Below, piece after piece: positions 24,484 through 32,963 of a DNA stretch of 64,000 bases. Location of the stretch: contig JAYPEX010000008.1 of assembly GCA_038125995.1 (NCBI GenBank), positions 62,001 through 126,000 on the forward strand, in the 5' to 3' direction. The position numbers were made by a program, and so were the translations under genes. Position 1 is the first letter of the stretch. Each line of letters starts with the position of its first letter. The notes under the pieces were generated by a model, which did not search any database, had not been told where the DNA came from, and saw only the letters and a program-made list of their open reading frames with translations. This stretch comes from MAG-120531 sp038125995. GTDB lineage: Bacteria > Bacteroidota > Bacteroidia > Flavobacteriales > Flavobacteriaceae.

Positions 24484-25758
24484 TTAAGCTACAAACAAAG
24501 GTCTGTTCGACATAAGCTCGTTTACCTGAGCTCTAACCTCTGAAATTAGAGCCTCATCTTCTTTATTCATAAGAACCTTATCGATAAGTGATACGATTGT
24601 TTCCATATCAGCTTCTTTCAAACCTCTAGTAGTAATAGCTGCTGTTCCAAAACGAATACCTGATGTGATAAATGGTGATTTGTCATCAAATGGAACCATA
24701 TTTTTGTTCGAAGTAATATCCGCCTGAACTAATACCGCTTCAGCTTCTTTACCTGTGATGTTTTTATTGCGAAGGTCAATCAACATCATATGGTTATCTG
24801 TACCCCCTGAAATGATATCGTATCCTCTTTTCACAAATGCTTCAGACATGGCTTGAGCATTATTGCGAACCTGAATCATATAGTGTAAGTACTCATCTGT
24901 TAAAGCTTCTCCGAAGGCAATTGCCTTAGCAGCGATAATATGTTCTAAGGGACCACCTTGATTCCCTGGAAATACTGCTAAGTTTATTAAAGCAGACATT
25001 TTCCTAGGGGTGCCATCCTTAAGAGTAATACCAAATGGGTTATCAAAATCTTTACCCATTAAGATCAATCCTCCTCTTGGTCCTCTAAGGGTTTTATGAG
25101 TGGTTGTCGTTACAAAATGGCAATGTGGAATTGGATCCATTAATATACCCTTCGCTATAAGTCCAGCTGGGTGAGCGATGTCTGCTAAAAGTAACGCTCC
25201 AACTGAATCTGCAATTTCCCTAAAACGCTTGTAATCAATTTCTCTTGAATATGCTGAAGCACCTGCAATAATTAGTTTAGGTTGCTCTTTTTCAGCAATC
25301 TTTTGGATATTGTCATAGTTTAAACGACCTGTTTCTTTTTCAACGCCGTAAAATACTGGGTTGTATAGTTTTCCTGAAAAGTTAACTGGAGAACCATGAG
25401 TAAGGTGACCTCCATGAGAAAGATCAAACCCTAGAATCGTATCACCAGGCTTTAAACAAGCGTGATATACAGCAGCATTGGCCTGAGATCCAGAATGAGG
25501 CTGAACATTGGCGTATTCAGCTCCAAATAACTCACAAGCTCTATCAATAGCGAGCTGCTCCACTTGATCGACCACTTGACAACCACCGTAATAGCGCTTT
25601 TCTGGGTAACCTTCTGCGTATTTATTAGTCAGTACACTACCTGCAGCCTCCATTACTTGTGGGCTTACAAAGTTTTCAGAGGCAATGAGTTCCAATCCTT
25701 CTAATTGGCGTTTCTCTTCCTCTTTTATTAAATCGAAAATGATCTGATCGCGTTCCAT
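24484..25758 (-). CDS. glyA: Serine hydroxymethyltransferase
   Basis: Protein of 424 residues. PLP enzyme interconverting serine and glycine with transfer of a one-carbon unit to THF. Seen: LEGLELIASENFVSPQVMEA, TNKYAEGYPEKRYYGGCQ, NVQPHSGSQANAAVY, LLADIAHPAGLIAKG and VTTTTHKTLRGPRGG with the PLP Lys. Full length for the bacterial family. It runs toward the cyclotransferase gene and follows ytxJ on the same strand after 98 bases. An exact TATTTTTG lies 19 bases before the ATG. Confidence 0.98.
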   Translation of the reverse strand: MERDQIIFDLIKEEEKRQLEGLELIASENFVSPQVMEAAGSVLTNKYAEGYPEKRYYGGCQVVDQVEQLAIDRACELFGAEYANVQPHSGSQANAAVYHACLKPGDTILGFDLSHGGHLTHGSPVNFSGKLYNPVFYGVEKETGRLNYDNIQKIAEKEQPKLIIAGASAYSREIDYKRFREIADSVGALLLADIAHPAGLIAKGILMDPIPHCHFVTTTTHKTLRGPRGGLILMGKDFDNPFGITLKDGTPRKMSALINLAVFPGNQGGPLEHIIAAKAIAFGEALTDEYLHYMIQVRNNAQAMSEAFVKRGYDIISGGTDNHMMLIDLRNKNITGKEAEAVLVQADITSNKNMVPFDDKSPFITSGIRFGTAAITTRGLKEADMETIVSLIDKVLMNKEDEALISEVRAQVNELMSNRPLFVA

Positions 25759-25777
25759 AAATTTTTATTTTAAAGGA

Positions 25778-25785
25778 CAAAAATA
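25778..25785 (-). promoter_or_regulatory. -7 element of glyA (TATTTTTG)
   Basis: Exact TAnnTTTG on the minus strand, 19 bases upstream of the glyA ATG. Confidence 0.55.
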
Positions 25786-25856
25786 ATGATTGAATTATTA
25801 ATCGAAAGCATTTCTGATAATAAACTACAATGAGTTATTAACGTGCTTTTAAACAT

Positions 25857-26258
25857 CTAGAGATACTGTCCTAACTCAACAGTAGTTATATCGTAATGTG
25901 AATCGTTGTGTACAGCAGTTCCATTTTTTAGGATGATCAGCTGAGGCGATTGATGCATGACACCATAACGAGCTGCTATTGCATTGGACACCTCTCGATT
26001 GGAGATAAGGTCCACCATATAAAAATCCATACCTGATATTACTTGTTGTGGTTGTCTTTCAAATCTTCTGAGTACCATAGAACTCACTCCACAACGAGTG
26101 GAATGTTTAAATAGGATCTGTGGCTTTTGTTTGGATTGCTCATCGATTAAATCCAATTCCTGCTCCGAATTGGTTAATTTCCACTGAACAGTTTCAACTA
26201 CAGCTTCTTGATCTGAAGGTGATGTTGATCGGGATGTAAGTTTTTTTAAAAAGCTCAT
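25857..26258 (-). CDS. ytxJ: YtxJ-family monothiol thioredoxin-like protein (bacillithiol-system type)
   Basis: Protein of 133 residues. Thioredoxin-like fold with one redox cysteine: FKHSTRCGVSSMVLRRFE (Cys56 in CGVS), then VDLISNREVSNAIAARYGV and the cis-Pro loop HQSPQLIIL, ending SHYDIT. This is the YtxJ (BrxC) pattern; in Firmicutes the family works with bacillithiol in de-bacillithiolation. No signal peptide. The CGVS site resembles monothiol glutaredoxins. It is divergent from clpB, and two inverted repeats lie in between, suggesting joint stress control. Confidence 0.85.
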   Translation of the reverse strand: MSFLKKLTSRSTSPSDQEAVVETVQWKLTNSEQELDLIDEQSKQKPQILFKHSTRCGVSSMVLRRFERQPQQVISGMDFYMVDLISNREVSNAIAARYGVMHQSPQLIILKNGTAVHNDSHYDITTVELGQYL

Positions 26259-26274
26259 AATTTACTTTATATGT

Positions 26275-26317
26275 GACAAAATGTCTTTAAAATCAAGTGT
26301 TTAACAGACATATTGTC
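26275..26317. promoter_or_regulatory. Pair of GACA-N3-TGTC inverted repeats between ytxJ and clpB
   Basis: GACA-AAA-TGTC at 26275-26285 and GACA-TAT-TGTC at 26307-26317, with centres 32 bp apart (three helical turns). Both are followed by TTT on the plus strand. The arrangement suggests a dimeric repressor or activator binding two sites. No regulator is known to me for this motif. Confidence 0.5.
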
Positions 26318-26391
26318 TTTTTTTTAATCTTGGTAAGATAATTGAAATTAGAATTTGCAAATATAAAGTATTAACACAACATTTTGAACAT

Positions 26392-28989
26392 ATGCAATTT
26401 AATAATTACACCATAAAAGCACAGGAAGCAATTGGTCAGGCTCAGAGCATAGCAATGAGTCTTTCACATCAGCTGATCGAAAGCGAACACCTCTATAAAG
26501 CCCTATTTTTAGTGGATGAAAATGTACTGCCTTTTTTAATGAAAAAAATGGCTATTAACAGTACATTGATCAATCAAATCGTCGATAAAGAAATCGAGCG
26601 ATTCCCTAAAGTTAAGGGTGGTGAGGTTCAATTATCAAAGTCAGGAGCAAGAGCACTACAAGAGGCAACTGCTGCAGCTAAAAACCTCAAAGATGAATAT
26701 ATCACACTAGAACACCTTTTAATTGGTGTTTTAAAATCTAACTCAAAGGTTTCTCAAATCCTTAAGGATCAAGGAATCAAAGAAGCAGATCTTATCAAAG
26801 CGATCCAAGAACTCAGAAAGGGAGAATCGGTAAAATCTCAGGATGCTGAATCGACCTATAACGCCTTGGAAAAATACGCTAAGAATTTAAACAGTCTTGC
26901 AGATAGCGGAAAATTAGATCCAGTAATTGGTCGTGACGAAGAAATCAGAAGAGTACTTCAAATTCTTTCAAGAAGAACTAAGAACAACCCTATGCTTGTC
27001 GGTGAACCTGGAGTGGGTAAGACAGCGATTGCTGAAGGCTTAGCGCATCGTATCGTTTCTGGAGACGTACCTGAAAACCTCAAAGAGAAAACCATATACT
27101 CTCTAGATATGGGGGCTTTAATTGCTGGTGCAAAATACAAGGGAGAGTTTGAAGAGCGATTAAAATCAGTGATCAAAGAAGTTACAACTGCCGATGGAGA
27201 CATCGTATTATTTATCGATGAAATTCACACGCTGGTAGGCGCTGGAGGTGGTGAGGGAGCCATGGATGCTGCCAACATCTTAAAACCTGCCTTAGCTCGA
27301 GGAGAACTCAGAGCCATCGGAGCAACTACTCTAGATGAGTATCAAAAGTACTTCGAAAAAGACAAAGCACTTGAGCGAAGATTTCAAAAGGTAGTGGTTG
27401 ATGAACCCAATATCGAAAGTGCGATTTCAATCCTTAGAGGAATCAAAGATAAATACGAGGCCCATCACAAGGTTCAAATTCGCGATGAAGCGGTTATTGC
27501 TGCGGTTAATCTATCACAGCGTTATATCACCAATCGATTCTTACCAGACAAGGCGATTGACCTAATGGACGAAGCAGCTTCTAAACTCAGAATGGAAATT
27601 AATTCCAAACCTGAGGAGTTGGATCAATTAGATCGTCGAATCATGCAGTTAGAAATTGAAATTGCAGCAATCAGCAAGGAAAAAGACACCTCCAAGCTCA
27701 AATCATTGAACGCAGAACTCGCCAATTTAAAAGAAGAACGAGGAACAATCTTCAGTCAGTGGGAACAGGAAAAAAACTTAGTCGATGAAATTCAAAAACA
27801 AAAACAAGCTATTGAAAGCTTCAAGTTAGAAGCTGAAAAAGCAGAGCGAAGCGGTGATTACGCTAAGGTTGCAGAATTGAGATACGGTAAGATCAAAGAA
27901 GCACAAGAAAAACTCGAATCGCTTCAAGGTGTTTTGGATGAGCAAGATGCTTCCAACAGTTTAATAAAAGAAGAAGTTACTAAGGAAGATATTGCAGATG
28001 TGGTCGCTAAATGGACAGGCATCCCAGTGAGTAAAATGTTACAGACAGAGATCGATAAACTACTCCAATTAGAAGATGTTTTACACAAAAGAGTGGTTGG
28101 TCAGAATGAGGCCATCGAAGTTGTATCAGATGCTATTCGAAGATCTAGAGCTGGTTTACAAGATCAGAACAGACCTATTGGTTCATTTCTTTTCTTGGGA
28201 ACTACAGGGGTTGGTAAAACAGAGCTTGCCAAAACACTAGCCGCTTACCTCTTCGATGACGAGAACGCTATGACGCGTATCGATATGAGTGAATATCAAG
28301 AAAAGCATTCGGTGAGTCGACTAGTTGGTGCTCCTCCGGGGTATGTAGGATATGACGAAGGTGGTCAATTGACAGAAGCGGTTCGTAGAAAACCTTATTC
28401 TGTGGTATTGCTCGATGAGATCGAAAAGGCGCACCCAGATACTTTTAATGTTTTGTTACAAGTGCTTGACGAAGGACGTTTAACAGACAATAAAGGACGT
28501 ATCGCTGACTTTAAGAACACCATCATCATTATGACTTCCAACATAGGATCTCAATTGATTCAGGAATACTTCGACAGTGAAAAAGATTTGGAAAAGGCCT
28601 CAGAAAAATCTCAGTTTGCTGTGTTGGAATTACTCAGAAAATCGGTGCGACCAGAGTTTTTAAACAGAATTGACGACATCGTCATGTTTACACCACTCGA
28701 TCGAGATGCAATCAAGCAAATTGTTCGATTACAAATTGATCTTCTCAAAAGAATGCTCTCTAAACAAGAGATCACAATCGATGCTACCGATCAGGCTATC
28801 GACTATTTAGTTCAAGCGGGATTTGATCCACATTACGGAGCGAGACCTATTAAGAGAATCATTCAAAAGAAGGTTACCAATGCTCTTTCAAAAGAGATCT
28901 TGAGTCAAAAAATAAGTAAAGACTCAGTGGTATTAATTGATGCATTTGAAGACCAATTGGTATTTAGAAATCAAGAAGTGCATTTGTAA
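26392..28989 (+). CDS. clpB: ATP-dependent chaperone ClpB (Hsp104 family)
   Basis: Protein of 865 residues, full length. N-terminal Clp-N repeats (about 1-145), first AAA+ domain with GEPGVGKTAIAEGLA and VLFIDEIHTLVGAGG, the long coiled-coil middle domain (about 405-525), second AAA+ with GTTGVGKTELAKTLA and VVLLDEIEKAHPD, and a C-terminal small domain. It extracts proteins from aggregates together with DnaK, also encoded in this window. No IGF/L loop for ClpP binding is evident, as expected for ClpB. A strong terminator follows. Confidence 0.98.
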   Translation: MQFNNYTIKAQEAIGQAQSIAMSLSHQLIESEHLYKALFLVDENVLPFLMKKMAINSTLINQIVDKEIERFPKVKGGEVQLSKSGARALQEATAAAKNLKDEYITLEHLLIGVLKSNSKVSQILKDQGIKEADLIKAIQELRKGESVKSQDAESTYNALEKYAKNLNSLADSGKLDPVIGRDEEIRRVLQILSRRTKNNPMLVGEPGVGKTAIAEGLAHRIVSGDVPENLKEKTIYSLDMGALIAGAKYKGEFEERLKSVIKEVTTADGDIVLFIDEIHTLVGAGGGEGAMDAANILKPALARGELRAIGATTLDEYQKYFEKDKALERRFQKVVVDEPNIESAISILRGIKDKYEAHHKVQIRDEAVIAAVNLSQRYITNRFLPDKAIDLMDEAASKLRMEINSKPEELDQLDRRIMQLEIEIAAISKEKDTSKLKSLNAELANLKEERGTIFSQWEQEKNLVDEIQKQKQAIESFKLEAEKAERSGDYAKVAELRYGKIKEAQEKLESLQGVLDEQDASNSLIKEEVTKEDIADVVAKWTGIPVSKMLQTEIDKLLQLEDVLHKRVVGQNEAIEVVSDAIRRSRAGLQDQNRPIGSFLFLGTTGVGKTELAKTLAAYLFDDENAMTRIDMSEYQEKHSVSRLVGAPPGYVGYDEGGQLTEAVRRKPYSVVLLDEIEKAHPDTFNVLLQVLDEGRLTDNKGRIADFKNTIIIMTSNIGSQLIQEYFDSEKDLEKASEKSQFAVLELLRKSVRPEFLNRIDDIVMFTPLDRDAIKQIVRLQIDLLKRMLSKQEITIDATDQAIDYLVQAGFDPHYGARPIKRIIQKKVTNALSKEILSQKISKDSVVLIDAFEDQLVFRNQEVHL

Positions 28990-29010
28990 ATTCAAATTTT
29001 CAAAAATTTA

Positions 29011-29038
29011 AAAGGAGGTTTATGCCTCCTTTTTTTTA
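29011..29038 (+). terminator. Rho-independent terminator of clpB
   Basis: Stem AAAGGAGG/CCTCCTTT (29011-29018 with 29025-29032) with a 6-base loop, followed by a long T run. 22 bases after the clpB stop. Confidence 0.9.
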
Positions 29039-29058
29039 TATTAGTGAAAAATTAACCC

Positions 29059-29658
29059 ATGCCTACAAAAGCAGAAAGAACCACTCAGTATATTATTGAG
29101 ACTGTTGCTCCCCTATTCAATCAAAGGGGTTATTCTGCTACAAGTTTAAGCGATATCACTTCTGCTGTTGGACTTACCAAAGGAGCTGTTTACGGTAATT
29201 TCAAAAACAAAGAAGAATTAGCACTCAAAGCATTTGAACACAATAAAGGCCTGTTGATTTCAGCTATCAAAGAAGCAGTTAATCAATTAGATAACCCAAA
29301 AGACAAACTCTTTGCCTTTACAGATTTTTACGCTCATTACAATTTGTTTTCAGATCCAATTGGTGGTTGCCCCATACTCAATGTAGGAGTTGACTCCAAC
29401 CAAACCAATCCTGAACTCTTGAAAGCCGTAAGGGAAACCATCAATGAAATCAGAACGATTATCACCAACATTTTGGAAGAAGGTGAACAAACCAAAGCGT
29501 TTCATATTCCCATCAAGGCTTCTCAATTTGCGAGACAACTCTTTACGATGATCATGGGAGCTGTGAGTATGTCTACTATTACTCAGGATGTGAAGTTTCT
29601 AAAAAATACGGTTGCGTATATCAATCTGTTGATTGAAAAAGAAATCAATAAAAATTAA
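29059..29658 (+). CDS. TetR/AcrR-family transcriptional regulator
   Basis: Protein of 199 residues. The N-terminal helix-turn-helix YSATSLSDITSAVGLTKGAVYGNFKNKEEL (split here: YSATSLSDITSAVGL then TKGAVYGNFKNKEEL) is the TetR signature. The C-terminal ligand domain has DPIGGCPILNVGVDSNQTNP, close to the TetR_C_11/16 subgroup that often controls nearby transport or detoxification genes. It lies 2 bases before the histidine phosphatase gene on the same strand, probably co-transcribed. The ligand and targets are unknown. Confidence 0.9.
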   Translation: MPTKAERTTQYIIETVAPLFNQRGYSATSLSDITSAVGLTKGAVYGNFKNKEELALKAFEHNKGLLISAIKEAVNQLDNPKDKLFAFTDFYAHYNLFSDPIGGCPILNVGVDSNQTNPELLKAVRETINEIRTIITNILEEGEQTKAFHIPIKASQFARQLFTMIMGAVSMSTITQDVKFLKNTVAYINLLIEKEINKN

Positions 29659-29660
29659 TC

Positions 29661-30164
29661 ATGAAATCATTTATCAAAATTAGCTTAGGAGTACTGCTAT
29701 TTCTAAGTAGTCATAGTGTATTCGCTCAACAGACAACCACAATCTATTTGATTAGGCATTCCGAAAAAGTCAAAATAGATCCCTCTGATCGAAATCCACA
29801 CCTGAATACTAAAGGAGTTCACCGCAGCCATACATGGGCTAACTTCTTTAAGGACATACCCTTAGATGATATCTATTCTACATCCTACCATCGAACAGAG
29901 GAAACCGTCAAAGAGATAGCACTAGAAAAGAATCTAAAAGTTAAAAGTTATACCCCCTCTAATGAGGCAGTAGCATCAATCGTAAACAACAATTTAGGCA
30001 AAAACCTCCTGCTTGTAGGTCATTCGAATACCGTTCCAGGTCACACCAATCATCTACTCGGACATCCTCAATTTGAAGATATAAGTGAAGGAGATCATCA
30101 TTCCCTCTTTATTGTTCAACTTGAAAATGGAAGTGCAAATGTTGTTAGAATCTTTGTGGATTAA
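29661..30164 (+). CDS. Exported histidine phosphatase (SixA/phosphoglycerate mutase-like)
   Basis: Protein of 167 residues with a signal peptide (about residues 1-23, ending SVFAQQ). Phosphatase motifs: TTIYLIRHSEK with the phospho-accepting His, SYHRTEETV with a further active-site Arg, and LLVGHSNTVPGH with the second catalytic His. The size is close to SixA/small GpmB-like phosphatases, but the export signal places it in the periplasm, so the target is not the HPt domain of a cytoplasmic kinase. Follows the TetR gene by 2 bases. Confidence 0.85.
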   Translation: MKSFIKISLGVLLFLSSHSVFAQQTTTIYLIRHSEKVKIDPSDRNPHLNTKGVHRSHTWANFFKDIPLDDIYSTSYHRTEETVKEIALEKNLKVKSYTPSNEAVASIVNNNLGKNLLLVGHSNTVPGHTNHLLGHPQFEDISEGDHHSLFIVQLENGSANVVRIFVD

Positions 30165-30189
30165 ACAAGGCACATTGCACAATTGTTAG

Positions 30190-30197
30190 TATTTTTG
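30190..30197 (+). promoter_or_regulatory. -7 element of smpB (TATTTTTG)
   Basis: Exact TAnnTTTG, 5 bases before the smpB ATG. No -33 TTG at normal spacing. Predicts a leaderless or near-leaderless mRNA. Confidence 0.6.
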
Positions 30198-30202
30198 TAT
30201 CC

Positions 30203-30664
30203 ATGCAAAAAAGAGTGCAAATCAAAAATAGAAAGGCCAAATTCAACTATGAATTTTTGGACAGCTATATCGCAGGAATTGTTCTCAGTGGTACGGAGAT
30301 CAAATCCATCAGGATCGGTAAGGCTTCTATTGCTGAAAGTTTTTGTGAATTCAATGAGGCAGGAGAACTATTTGTAGTCAATATGCAGATCGAAGAATAC
30401 GCCTGGGGAACACACTACAATCACAAGCCAAAAGCTGCACGTAAGTTATTACTCAATAAAAAAGAGCTTAAAAAACTACACAAAGAAGTTAAAAACTCTG
30501 GGGTAACAATTGTCCCTACCCTCCTGTTTATCAATGATCGAGGGCTTGCAAAACTCAAAATAGCTTTAGCTAGAGGTAAAAAACAATACGACAAGAGAGA
30601 GGTAATCAAAGATCGAGACACCAAAAGGCAGTTAGATCGCGTTAAAAAATCCAGAAATAGCTAG
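30203..30664 (+). CDS. smpB: SsrA-binding protein
   Basis: Protein of 153 residues. SmpB binds tmRNA and brings it to stalled ribosomes. Seen: KNRKAKFNYEFLDSYIAGIV, LSGTEIKSIRIGKASIAES, GTHYNHKPKAARKLLLNKKE, IALARGKKQYDKRE and a basic C-terminal tail DTKRQLDRVKKS. Full length. No tmRNA gene was found in the window. It heads a run of plus-strand genes; pcm follows 5 bases later. Confidence 0.97.
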   Translation: MQKRVQIKNRKAKFNYEFLDSYIAGIVLSGTEIKSIRIGKASIAESFCEFNEAGELFVVNMQIEEYAWGTHYNHKPKAARKLLLNKKELKKLHKEVKNSGVTIVPTLLFINDRGLAKLKIALARGKKQYDKREVIKDRDTKRQLDRVKKSRNS

Positions 30665-30669
30665 TATTG

Positions 30670-31311
30670 ATGATTGATAGTTCAAAGCATTTAGGAAAAC
30701 GCAAACAATTAGCTGAGCTTATAGAATCCAAAGGAATCAAAGATCGATCAGTATTGAATGCGTTAAAAAGTATTCCTAGGCATTTGTTTTTGGACTCCAG
30801 TTTTGAAGATCACGCCTACCAAGACAAAGCCTTTCCTATAGCAGCCGACCAGACTATCTCTCAACCCTATACAGTAGCATTTCAAACTGAACTACTCGCT
30901 GTTAAAGCAAACGATAAAATCCTTGAAATTGGTACAGGATCTGGATATCAAACTGCTGTATTACTGTTTTTGAAAGCACGGGTTTATACTATTGAACGTC
31001 AAAATGAACTTTTTAAAAAGACCTCCCTATTCTTTAAGAAAATAGGCTACAAACCCAAAAAAATGATTTTTGGAGATGGCTACAAAGGACTTGTAGAAGA
31101 AGCTCCTTTTGACAGTATCATCGTAACTGCAGGAGCCCCTTTTGTCCCTAAACCACTATTAGCACAACTTAAAATTGGTGGTAGATTAGTCATTCCAGTG
31201 GGAAATAAAACTCAAATCATGACCTTGTTTACAAGAATATCGGCTACTTCCTTTGAGAAAAAAGAATTCGGAGATTTTAGCTTTGTACCCTTATTAGAAA
31301 ATAAATCCTAG
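30670..31311 (+). CDS. pcm: Protein-L-isoaspartate O-methyltransferase
   Basis: Protein of 213 residues from ATG 30670 (a TTG directly before it is also in frame). It methylates isoaspartyl residues for repair of aged proteins. Seen: AYQDKAFPIAADQTISQPYT (substrate loop), KILEIGTGSGYQTAVL (SAM motif I), DSIIVTAGAPFVPKPLLAQL and GGRLVIPVG. Cytoplasmic. Probably co-transcribed with smpB and followed by a Gfo/Idh gene 29 bases later. Confidence 0.95.
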   Translation: MIDSSKHLGKRKQLAELIESKGIKDRSVLNALKSIPRHLFLDSSFEDHAYQDKAFPIAADQTISQPYTVAFQTELLAVKANDKILEIGTGSGYQTAVLLFLKARVYTIERQNELFKKTSLFFKKIGYKPKKMIFGDGYKGLVEEAPFDSIIVTAGAPFVPKPLLAQLKIGGRLVIPVGNKTQIMTLFTRISATSFEKKEFGDFSFVPLLENKS

Positions 31312-31340
31312 CCAATACAAAAAATTAAAGAACGAAACAC

Positions 31341-32300
31341 ATGCTTAAAATAGGAGTTCTCGGTGCAGGTCACCTCGGTAAAATTCACTTAAAACTAGCA
31401 GCACAATCATCCCTGTATACACTTGTAGGCTTCTACGATCCCGATCAATCGAATGCTAAAAAAGTAGCTGAAGAATTTGGATATACCTATTTTGATAAGA
31501 TCAGTGAACTCATTGATGCTGTTGATGTAGTGGATATTGTAACTCCTACTCTAGCACACTATCGGGTTGCAAAAGATGCACTCTCTAAAGGCAAGCATAT
31601 TTTTATCGAAAAGCCTATTACCAAAACACTTGAAGAGGCACAATCACTTATTGAATTAAGCGATCAATACAACTGTATAGGTCAAGTCGGTCATGTGGAG
31701 CGTTTTAATCCTGCCTTCACCGCAGTTCGAGATGATTTTAACAATCCAATGTTTATTGAAACCCATCGTCTTGCAGAATTTAATCCTAGAGGAACAGACG
31801 TTCCCGTAGTATTGGATTTAATGATCCACGATATTGATATTGTATTATCCATTGTAAAATCAGAGGTCAAATCCATCAGTGCTAGTGGGGTTTCTGTCAT
31901 CAGTGAATCACCAGATATTGCCAATGCGCGTATCGAATTTGAAAATGGATGTGTCGCCAACCTCACAGCCAGTAGAATTTCTCTAAAGAATATGAGAAGA
32001 ACTCGTGTATTTCAAAAGGATGCCTACATCACTATTGATTTTCTAGAAAAGAAATCGGAACTCATCAAAATTAAAGATGCACCTAAGAACCCTGGAGATT
32101 TTGATATGATTTTACAAAATGCCGAAGGAATCAAAAAACAAATCTATTTTGAAAACCCAAAAGTAGCTACTTCTAATGCCATATTAGACGAATTGGAAAG
32201 TTTTGCGAAGGCAATTGATGAAAATACCAGACCTATTGTTAACTTAGAGGATGGTAAAAAAGCCCTCGATATCGCTTTACAAATTATAAATGCTTTTTAA
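31341..32300 (+). CDS. Gfo/Idh/MocA-family NAD(P)-dependent oxidoreductase
   Basis: Protein of 319 residues. N-terminal Rossmann fold with IGVLGAGHLGKIHLKLAA, VTPTLAHYRVAKDALSKGKH and IFIEKPITKTLEEA (the EKP motif); the C-terminal alpha/beta domain contains VGHVERFNPAF and DLMIHDIDIVLSI, where HD-x-D includes the likely catalytic His. Similar proteins in Bacteroidota are placed beside yggS and pcm without known substrate; some family relatives act on UDP-sugars. It ends directly at the yggS start. Confidence 0.9.
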   Translation: MLKIGVLGAGHLGKIHLKLAAQSSLYTLVGFYDPDQSNAKKVAEEFGYTYFDKISELIDAVDVVDIVTPTLAHYRVAKDALSKGKHIFIEKPITKTLEEAQSLIELSDQYNCIGQVGHVERFNPAFTAVRDDFNNPMFIETHRLAEFNPRGTDVPVVLDLMIHDIDIVLSIVKSEVKSISASGVSVISESPDIANARIEFENGCVANLTASRISLKNMRRTRVFQKDAYITIDFLEKKSELIKIKDAPKNPGDFDMILQNAEGIKKQIYFENPKVATSNAILDELESFAKAIDENTRPIVNLEDGKKALDIALQIINAF

Positions 32301-32963
32301 ATGTCAATAACATCTGATTTAAAACAACTTATATCGGAACTACCAGAATCGGTCACCCTAGTTGCTGTATCTAAAACAAAACCCAATGAAGCCATAGCAG
32401 AGGCCTATCAAGCTGGTCAAAGAGATTTTGGAGAGAACAAGGTTCAAGAACTGGTCTTAAAATGGGAAACACTCCCTAAAGACATTGAGTGGCATATGAT
32501 TGGACATCTTCAACGAAATAAGGTGAAATACATCGCCCCTTTTGTAAGCTTGATACACTCAGTTGACTCGGTTCGATTACTTCAAGAAATTGACAAGCAA
32601 GCAAAGAAAAACAAACGTGTGATCGATTGTTTACTACAAGTGCATATCGCACAAGAAGACACTAAGTTTGGATTTGACGAAGCAGAGCTTATAGAATTTA
32701 TTAATTCTACTTATTACAACGAATTGAGTAACGTTCGCATCAGAGGACTGATGGGTATGGCCACCTTTACCTCTGAAGAAGATCAGCTAAAGGCTGAGTT
32801 TTCTAGCTTAAAACAAATCTTTGAGCGGCAAAAGAATGCTTTTGAAGATTTTGATATTCTTTCCATGGGCATGAGTGGAGATTATCAACTAGCAATAGAG
32901 GAAGGAAGTACCATGATACGAGTTGGATCGGCAATATTTGGTGCGAGATTTTACAAGCATTAA
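32301..32963 (+). CDS. yggS: PLP homeostasis protein, YggS/PROSC family
   Basis: Protein of 220 residues forming a PLP-bound TIM barrel without a C-terminal racemase domain. Seen: VTLVAVSKTKPNEAI with the PLP Lys, DFGENKVQE, WHMIGHLQRNKVK, VHIAQEDTKFGFDE, RGLMGMATF and LSMGMSGDYQLAIEEGSTMIRVG. It buffers free pyridoxal phosphate and affects amino-acid pools rather than catalysing a reaction. The ATG starts on the base after the preceding stop; its own TAA overlaps the next ATG by one base (TAATG). Confidence 0.95.
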   Translation: MSITSDLKQLISELPESVTLVAVSKTKPNEAIAEAYQAGQRDFGENKVQELVLKWETLPKDIEWHMIGHLQRNKVKYIAPFVSLIHSVDSVRLLQEIDKQAKKNKRVIDCLLQVHIAQEDTKFGFDEAELIEFINSTYYNELSNVRIRGLMGMATFTSEEDQLKAEFSSLKQIFERQKNAFEDFDILSMGMSGDYQLAIEEGSTMIRVGSAIFGARFYKH

